Positions 59,154 through 64,000 of a stretch of 64,000 nt of DNA are shown piece after piece. Numbering within the stretch: the stretch's first letter is position 1; every line of letters starts with the position of its first letter. Below the pieces are notes generated by a model. The model was given only the letters and a program-made list of their open reading frames with translations. It was not told the DNA's origin and did not search any database. A program made the translations under genes and the position numbers. The DNA is from JAJPHU01 sp035553375 (lineage in GTDB: Bacteria > Planctomycetota > Planctomycetia > Gemmatales > Gemmataceae), in NCBI GenBank assembly GCA_035553375.1, contig DATNCY010000030.1, forward strand, positions 43,289 to 107,288. The letters are read 5' to 3'.

Positions 59154-59813
59154 GTGTCGTATCATCTGCGCGTCAAAATCTGCGGCGTCACCTCCGAGAG
59201 CGACGCCCGACAAGCGGCTCTGTTGGGGGCCGACGCAGTTGGGTTGAACTTCTATGAAGGTTCGCCGCGCTATGTCGCCCCAGCGATGGCACAGATGATT
59301 CTGCGCGAGTTGTCGCCGTTCGTGGCGGCCGTCGGCGTCTTCGTTGAGTCGCCCATGCGCCAGGTGTTCGAGCAGGTGCAGGCGCTGAGACGGATCAACA
59401 TCATCCAGTGGCACGGCAAAAACCGCGAGTTGAGCGATTGCTCTCCCTATCACCTCATCGCGGCGTTTCCGGTGCGCGACGCGGCGAGTTTGCAGGCGAT
59501 CCAGCGTTATATCGAGACGTGCCGGGCGCTGGACCGACTGCCGGCGGCGCTCTTGCTCGATGGCCATATGGCCGGTCAGCACGGAGGCACGGGCCAAACG
59601 GCACCGTGGCATTTACTCGAATCGTTTCAGCCGGGGGTGCCGATCATTCTGGCCGGCGGACTGACGGCGGACAATGTCGCCGAGGCGGTGCGTATCGTGC
59701 GGCCTTATGGCGTCGATGTGGCCAGCGGCGTCGAACAAGCTCCGGGACGCAAGGACGCCGAGAAGATGCGTCGCTTTATCGCCAACGCGCGCGAAGCGGC
59801 GGCGCGGCTGTGA
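59154..59813 (+). CDS. trpF: N-(5'-phosphoribosyl)anthranilate isomerase
   Basis: 219 residues from GTG 59154, with GAGG six bases upstream. The TIM barrel shows the catalytic Cys in RVKICGVTSESD (Cys9), GLNFYEGSPRYV, IIQWHGKNRE, the catalytic Asp in LLLDGHMAGQHGGTGQTAPW and the phosphate-binding IILAGGLTADNV and VDVASGVEQAPG. It isomerises phosphoribosylanthranilate in tryptophan synthesis. No other trp gene is in the window. Confidence 0.93.
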   Translation: MSYHLRVKICGVTSESDARQAALLGADAVGLNFYEGSPRYVAPAMAQMILRELSPFVAAVGVFVESPMRQVFEQVQALRRINIIQWHGKNRELSDCSPYHLIAAFPVRDAASLQAIQRYIETCRALDRLPAALLLDGHMAGQHGGTGQTAPWHLLESFQPGVPIILAGGLTADNVAEAVRIVRPYGVDVASGVEQAPGRKDAEKMRRFIANAREAAARL

Positions 59814-59821
59814 GGGGCCTT

Positions 59822-60170
59822 GTGGATTTTGGAGGTCTTGCTCCCCTCTCCCCTGTACTCGGGGGAGAGGGGTTGGGGGTGAGGGGGAGAGAAACCCACG
59901 GAAAGCTCTCCCCCTCACCCCCGAGTACAGGGGAGAGGGGAGTAAAACCGCCCCCTCACCCCAACCCCTCTCCCCCGAGTACAGGGGCATTAGTATCTAC
60001 ACAAGTAATTTGTAGAGCCGAAGCGCAGTTGAGGAAGAGCGTAAACAAGGCATTTGACGCTCTTCCTCAACTACAAAAGATCCTCTAACTCAGCACTCTC
60101 CGCACTTGTGTAGATACTAATGGTACAGGGGAGAGGGGCTTTGCCTCGACACCTCCAAAATCCAGAGGCG
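59822..60170. repeat. Large palindromic intergenic element, copy 2, carrying a nested MITE
   Basis: The same purine/pyrimidine palindrome family as 8718-8930 (tggattttgga start, ccaaaatccagaggcg end, with ctcccctctcccctgtact arms). A 135-bp MITE is inserted in it at 59988-60122. Removing the MITE and one 9-bp target copy restores the palindrome arm. Confidence 0.8.
59988..60122. mobile_element. 135-bp MITE with 19-bp terminal inverted repeats and 9-bp target duplication
   Basis: CATTAGTATCTACACAAGT at 59988-60006 is matched by its exact complement at 60104-60122. GTACAGGGG flanks it at 59979-59987 and 60123-60131. Inside, gttgaggaagagcgt (60028-60042) and its complement (60057-60071) form a 15-bp stem. 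There is no coding capacity, so it must be moved by a transposase elsewhere. A 9-bp duplication fits IS4-type or IS1-type enzymes among others. Confidence 0.9.
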
Positions 60171-60313
60171 TACTCCATCTGTGAAGTCACCTTGACACGG
60201 ATTCATGTCTTGAACAACAATCCACCACTCTTAGAAAGAGACTACAGATCAAGGTGGATGTTCGGGTATCAACCCGCCACCCGGTTGCGAACCCGATTTT
60301 CGACGGAGTGAAT

Positions 60314-61660
60314 ATGACCACGGCGACGAAAGCACGTTGCGACATTAAGGATCTCAAATTAGCGCCCGAGGGCAAGAAACGCATCCTGTGGGCCGACGGC
60401 GATATGCCGGTGCTGGCACGCATCCGCGAGCGTTTCACCAAGGAGCAGCCGTTGGCCGGTCTGCGTTTGTCGGCCTGCCTTCACGTCACTTGCGAGACGG
60501 CCAATCTGGCCCGCACTCTGAAGGCAGGCGGCGCCGATGTGGTGCTGATCGCCTCCAATCCGCTGAGTACGCAAGATGACGTGGCCGCCAGTCTCGTGCA
60601 GGACTTCGGCATCTCCGTCTTCTCGATCCGCGAGGAAGACAACGATACCTATTACAAGCACATTGTCGCCGCCCTGGAACACGAACCGCATGTCACGATG
60701 GACGACGGTGCCGATCTGGTGTCGGCGATGGTTTTCGTGGCGCTGGAACGCCTTGATGATGTGCATCCGCAGGTGCGGGCGTGGGCGCAGAAGCTGCCGC
60801 CGGCCGAGCGACAACGGCTGATCGCTCAGGTTGTCGGCAGCATGGAGGAGACGACCACCGGCGTCAATCGCTTGCGGGCCATGGAACGCGACGGCGTGCT
60901 GCGTTTCCCGGTCATCGCCGTCAACGACGCCCAGACCAAGCACTTCTTCGATAATCGTTACGGCACCGGCCAAAGCACCATCGACGGCATCATCCGCGCC
61001 ACGAATGTGCTGCTGGCCGGGCGCAAGGTGGTGGTGTGCGGTTACGGCTGGTGCGGCAAGGGCGTGGCCCTGCGTGCGCGCGGTCTGGGTAGCTCGATCA
61101 TCGTCACCGAGGTTGATCCGGTCCGCGCTCTGGAAGCGGCGATGGACGGTTTCCAGGTCATGCCGTTGGCCGACGCCGCCCCGCTTGGCGATGTGTTCAT
61201 CACCGTCACCGGCAACGCCGGCATCATCCGCCGCGAGCATTTCCTGAAGATGAAGGACGGTGCTATCGTCTGCAACAGCGGCCATTTCGATGTCGAACTC
61301 GACATCCCGGCCCTGCGCGGCGAGTGCGAGAGCGTCACGACGAACGTGCGGCCTCACGTCGATGAATACAAACTGAAGAAGGGGACACGCATCTATCTGC
61401 TCGGTCAGGGGCGTCTCGTTAACCTGGCGGCGGCCGAGGGGCATCCGCCGAGCGTCATGGACATGAGCTTCGCCACGCAAGCGCTGGCCACCGAGTATTG
61501 CGTCCGCAATAAAGGCAAGCTCAGCGCCGCCGTTCACACGGTCCCAACCGAGGTCGAGGAGTTCGTCGCCCGGCACAAGCTGGAGTCGATGGGCATCAAG
61601 ATCGATGAATTGACCTCGCAGCAGCGCAAGTACATGAGTGGTTGGGAACAGGGTACGTAA
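60314..61660 (+). CDS. ahcY: S-adenosylhomocysteine hydrolase
   Basis: 448 residues from ATG 60314, with GGAG five bases upstream. It has the AHCY pattern: GLRLSACLHVTCETANLART, ASNPLSTQDDVAASL, DDGADLVSAM, FPVIAVNDAQTKHFFDNRYG (catalytic Lys/Asp), NAD-binding VVVCGYGWCGKGVALRARGL and VTGNAGIIRREHFLKMKDGA. It splits S-adenosylhomocysteine into adenosine and homocysteine, clearing the inhibitor of all methyltransferases. The 140-base leader (60171-60313) lies just after a palindromic element; I looked for an SAH riboswitch there and did not find one. Confidence 0.95.
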   Translation: MTTATKARCDIKDLKLAPEGKKRILWADGDMPVLARIRERFTKEQPLAGLRLSACLHVTCETANLARTLKAGGADVVLIASNPLSTQDDVAASLVQDFGISVFSIREEDNDTYYKHIVAALEHEPHVTMDDGADLVSAMVFVALERLDDVHPQVRAWAQKLPPAERQRLIAQVVGSMEETTTGVNRLRAMERDGVLRFPVIAVNDAQTKHFFDNRYGTGQSTIDGIIRATNVLLAGRKVVVCGYGWCGKGVALRARGLGSSIIVTEVDPVRALEAAMDGFQVMPLADAAPLGDVFITVTGNAGIIRREHFLKMKDGAIVCNSGHFDVELDIPALRGECESVTTNVRPHVDEYKLKKGTRIYLLGQGRLVNLAAAEGHPPSVMDMSFATQALATEYCVRNKGKLSAAVHTVPTEVEEFVARHKLESMGIKIDELTSQQRKYMSGWEQGT

Positions 61661-61677
61661 CCCGCGCGGTCATCTTA

Positions 61678-61725
61678 CCAGCCCGCAGCGCCAGCAAGGG
61701 AACCCTTGCTGGCGCTGCGGGCTGG
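61678..61725. terminator. Perfect hairpin (23-bp arms) after ahcY
   Basis: Arms ccagcccgcagcgccagcaa plus ggg (61678-61700) and its complement (61703-61725) with a two-base loop. The same arm is found at 36120-36169. It lies 18 bases after the ahcY stop and probably ends its transcript. Confidence 0.7.
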
Positions 61726-61904
61726 CGAGGTTTCGTCAGCGACCTCAAGCGGCGAAATCGGCAAATCCCATCCCCTCGCCAATCTCGCTTCCCTTTACCA
61801 CGCCGGTTTCCTCTTGCCCATTCTGCCACATTATTGAAGAATCAAAGCGAATGCGTTTCCTCGCTCCCGATCGTCCATCGTTTCGCTCGTGGAAGGATCG
61901 ATCC

Positions 61905-62735
61905 ATGCCAAACCGTCGCCGCGGCTTCACGCTGATCGAGTTGCTGGTGGTGATCGCCATTATCGCCATCCTCATCGGCCTGTTATTGCCGGCCGTGCAG
62001 AAAGTGCGTGAGGCGGCCGCGCGCACCAGTTGCTCCAACAACCTACATCAACTGGGCCTGGCCATGCACAGCTATCACGATGTCAACCACGCTTTCCCAC
62101 CGGCATTCGCCAAGCCCTCGAACTATGGCTGGTCGGTCTGGCTCATGCCGTATTTGGAGCAGGGGAACTTATCCAATGCCGTCAATCCGTATGGAACCAC
62201 GCTCTCGCTCAACGCCGCCACGACAACGAAACTCTCCTCCTTCCTCTGTCCGTCGGACCCTGGCGGAACCATCAATAACTATTTCGGCGGCTATGCGAAA
62301 AGCAATTACGTCGTCAGCGAGCAGGTCAGCGACGGCGGATCGGCGATCCCGATGTCGGCGATCACGGATGGCACCAGCAATACCCTCATGATCGGCGAGC
62401 GCGACATGCAAAAGCAGGTCGGCGCGGTCTGGGCGGGCCGCGACAAAGCCAGCGTTCTTAGCGGCGTCGAAGCCATGATCGGCAGACCCACCTGGCCCAT
62501 CAACACGCCTTATGCCGGTGGGTCGGACGCCGGCTGCACACGCTATGCCTGGGCGAGCTATCACACGGGCGGGGCCAACTTCGTCTTTTGCGACGCCTCG
62601 GTTCACTTCCTGAAGAATAATATCGCCAATGATCCCGGACAGCAGAGTTGTAGCAAGCCGGTGCCGACAAACTTCCCGCTACAAAATTTGTATTTCGCCA
62701 GCGATGGCTACATCGTGAACGGCAATGACTTCTGA
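61905..62735 (+). CDS. DUF1559 prepilin-like (type II pseudopilin) protein
   Basis: 276 residues from ATG 61905, with AAGGA seven bases upstream. The prepilin site is in MPNRRRGFTLIELLVVIAII, cut after Gly by PilD-type peptidase, and is followed by LLPAVQKVREAAARTSCSNN, the DUF1559 hallmark. The body has NLHQLGLAMHSYHDVNHAFP, SAITDGTSNTLMIGERD and YHTGGANFVFCDASVHFLKN (the H-x9-DG-like end). Planctomycetes encode many; the role is unproven but pilus or secretion-like assembly is assumed. It overlaps the next gene by 11 bases. Confidence 0.92.
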   Translation: MPNRRRGFTLIELLVVIAIIAILIGLLLPAVQKVREAAARTSCSNNLHQLGLAMHSYHDVNHAFPPAFAKPSNYGWSVWLMPYLEQGNLSNAVNPYGTTLSLNAATTTKLSSFLCPSDPGGTINNYFGGYAKSNYVVSEQVSDGGSAIPMSAITDGTSNTLMIGERDMQKQVGAVWAGRDKASVLSGVEAMIGRPTWPINTPYAGGSDAGCTRYAWASYHTGGANFVFCDASVHFLKNNIANDPGQQSCSKPVPTNFPLQNLYFASDGYIVNGNDF

Positions 62736-63999
62736 ACCTACCGCGCCGAGACGCCTTGCCGTCTTCCCACGCCGCCGAGTTGTGCTTGTCCTCGTGGGCC
62801 TGATCTTGCTCGCTCTGACCGTGTTCCTTGGGCTGACGTTCCATCGCACACCATCGAAAGCCAACGGCCCGACGTTGGTATGGATGTTCGAGCAACCGCA
62901 GCGCGGCGCGATTCTCTCGGCTCCGGTCGTGACGGGCGATGGCCTTTGTGTAGCAGCCATCCGCGACAGCGCGCTGGCGCCTTCGGGCGTTGTCTACGGC
63001 CTGAGTCGGCTCGACGGAAAAGTGCGCTGGACGTTCGACGATGACGGCGCGATGCTGCACACCATCTCCACGCCGTGCCTGGGCGATGGCCGGCTCTACA
63101 TCGGCGAGGGCATGCACGGCAACGACATTTGCAAGATGTATTGCCTCGACGCCGGTACCGGTCGGAAATTGTGGCAGTTCGTCACGGGCGGGCACATCGA
63201 ATCGAGTCCGTGCATCGCGGAGGACGCCGTCTATTTCGGTTCCGGCGACGATGGCATTTACTGCCTCGACGCCGTCACCGGCGCGAAACGCTGGCAGTTT
63301 GCCGGCCCCTGGCACATCGATGCCAGTCCCGTCGTGATAGACGGCCGCCTGTACGCCGGCAGCGGCGTCAGCCGACTACACCAGCGCACGGAGATTTTCG
63401 GTCTCGACGCGGCCAACGGCCAACCGCTCTGGCGGACACCGACGGAACTGCCGGTATGGGGTTCGCCGGCCGTGGGAGGCGGACAGGTATTCTTCGGAAC
63501 CGGCACCGGCCGCTTGACACAGAGCGCCGAACCACCGGAGAAGCCGGCCGGCGCGCTCGTTTGCGCCGATGCCGCGACAGGGCATCTGTGTTGGGTTGTC
63601 CGAGTGCCGGATGCGATCTTCGGCCGTCCCGCCGTGGATACGGAGCGCGTCTACTTCGGAGCGCGCGACGGTTGCTGTTACTGTCTCGATCGTCGAGACG
63701 GCCAGCACATCTGGCAAGCGGACATGGGCAGCCCGGTCGTCACCCGGCCGGCGCTGCTCGAGGGACGTCTTTATATCGTGGCCAGCGGTGGACGAGTCTG
63801 CTGTCTCGACGCGGCCAGCGGCCGAACCTTGTGGACGTTTGACGTAGCCGGCCATACACAGACCCGGCCTCAACTGCTGTCTTCGCCGGTCGTCTTGGTG
63901 GAGGGCGAGGGGGCGGAGCGAAAACGGTTCGTTTTTTTCGGGACGGAACTGAGGAACGGCATCCGCAGCGCGGCCGTGCTGTATTGTCTGCGCGATTGA
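62725..63999 (+). CDS. PQQ-like beta-propeller membrane protein
   Basis: 424 residues. A basic N-terminus and one helix (VVLVLVGLILLALTVFLGLT) anchor the protein. An eight-bladed PQQ-type propeller follows, with repeats such as GTGRKLWQFVTGGHIESSPC, DAVYFGSGDDGIYCLDAVTG, AKRWQFAGPWHIDASPVV, and ASGRTLWTFDVAGHTQTRPQ. This resembles BamB or quinoprotein-like domains, but no dehydrogenase active site is evident, so a scaffold or binding role is likely. Its ATG lies inside the end of the DUF1559 gene, so the two are translationally coupled. The stop is one base from the window end. Confidence 0.88.
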   Translation: MTSEPTAPRRLAVFPRRRVVLVLVGLILLALTVFLGLTFHRTPSKANGPTLVWMFEQPQRGAILSAPVVTGDGLCVAAIRDSALAPSGVVYGLSRLDGKVRWTFDDDGAMLHTISTPCLGDGRLYIGEGMHGNDICKMYCLDAGTGRKLWQFVTGGHIESSPCIAEDAVYFGSGDDGIYCLDAVTGAKRWQFAGPWHIDASPVVIDGRLYAGSGVSRLHQRTEIFGLDAANGQPLWRTPTELPVWGSPAVGGGQVFFGTGTGRLTQSAEPPEKPAGALVCADAATGHLCWVVRVPDAIFGRPAVDTERVYFGARDGCCYCLDRRDGQHIWQADMGSPVVTRPALLEGRLYIVASGGRVCCLDAASGRTLWTFDVAGHTQTRPQLLSSPVVLVEGEGAERKRFVFFGTELRNGIRSAAVLYCLRD

Positions 64000-64000
64000 C

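Noticed and set aside
60132..60313. Possible SAH riboswitch upstream of ahcY
   Set aside because: The leader does not show the conserved SAH riboswitch core by eye; a covariance search would be needed to reopen this.
60359..61576. Open frame of 405 residues on the - strand
   Set aside because: Antisense shadow of ahcY, which is unmistakable on the + strand.
1..64000. CRISPR arrays
   Set aside because: Repeats in the window are palindromic, irregularly spaced or part of coding arrays; none has regular repeat-spacer structure.

Overview
The window looks like a chromosome segment of a planctomycete, most likely of the Gemmataceae. The evidence is the protein repertoire: DUF1549/DUF1553 (PSCyt/PSD1) and DUF1501 proteins, a DUF1559 prepilin-like protein whose N-terminus reads GFTLIELLVVIAIIAIL and then LLPAVQKVREAA, a zinc-ribbon Ser/Thr kinase with WD40 repeats, a leucine-rich-repeat protein of 24-residue units, PQQ-type propellers, GC-rich codon use, and many dispersed palindromic repeats between genes. 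No rRNA, CRISPR array, integrase or full-length insertion sequence was seen.

Layout. 1-447: 5' end of an exported TPR protein. 1037-4977: a tight four-gene operon (adenine-type DNA methyltransferase, HNH nuclease, small protein, DUF4365-like protein), a candidate restriction or defence module. 5260-8700: small membrane protein, DUF1549/DUF1553 protein, phosphoesterase and a short hypothetical protein. 9014-19755: a surface-glycan locus, all on the + strand, with two methyltransferases, a hexapeptide acyltransferase, a glycosidase-like propeller, a FemAB/GNAT protein, a PhyH dioxygenase, an FdtA/DegT pair for a 3-amino-3,6-dideoxyhexose, and two GT2 glycosyltransferases carrying an unrecognised C-terminal beta module. 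19789-21449: a flippase-like membrane protein and a small protein. 21562-35913: a phage-type packaging and capsid cluster, all on the - strand, with both terminase subunits, portal, prohead protease, HK97 capsid, connector, head closure, ParB, a COG2401 ABC-GNAT fusion, a toxin-antitoxin pair, a membrane cysteine-peptidase-like protein and a thioredoxin-like protein, but no tail, integrase or lysis genes. A tRNA-Ala lies at its left end. A tRNA-Leu(UAA) interrupted by a 225-nt group I intron lies just beyond its right end.

36792-42716: two paralogous glycosyltransferases, a TolC-like lipoprotein and an RsbW-type ATPase fused to two PilZ domains. 43005-49320: small genes, HAD hydrolase, coiled-coil protein, dapA, ArsR regulator and kinase-WD40. 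49425-57300: secreted zincin, DUF1501, LRR protein, MazEF-like pair and the 999-residue DUF1549/DUF1553 protein; a fused pseudogene scar shows that the DUF1553-DUF1501 pair was once duplicated. 57411-63999: FadR-like and GbsR-like regulators, trpF, ahcY, DUF1559 protein and a PQQ propeller.

The most notable signals are the group I intron in tRNA-Leu(UAA), the tailless capsid cluster with palindromic repeats inserted at its gene junctions (one with a 10-bp target duplication that leaves both neighbouring reading frames intact), a 135-bp MITE with 19-bp inverted ends and a 9-bp target duplication, a vapC-like gene broken by an exact 26-bp tandem duplication, and the methyltransferase-HNH-DUF4365 operon. 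All assignments come from reading the sequence; no database search was possible.
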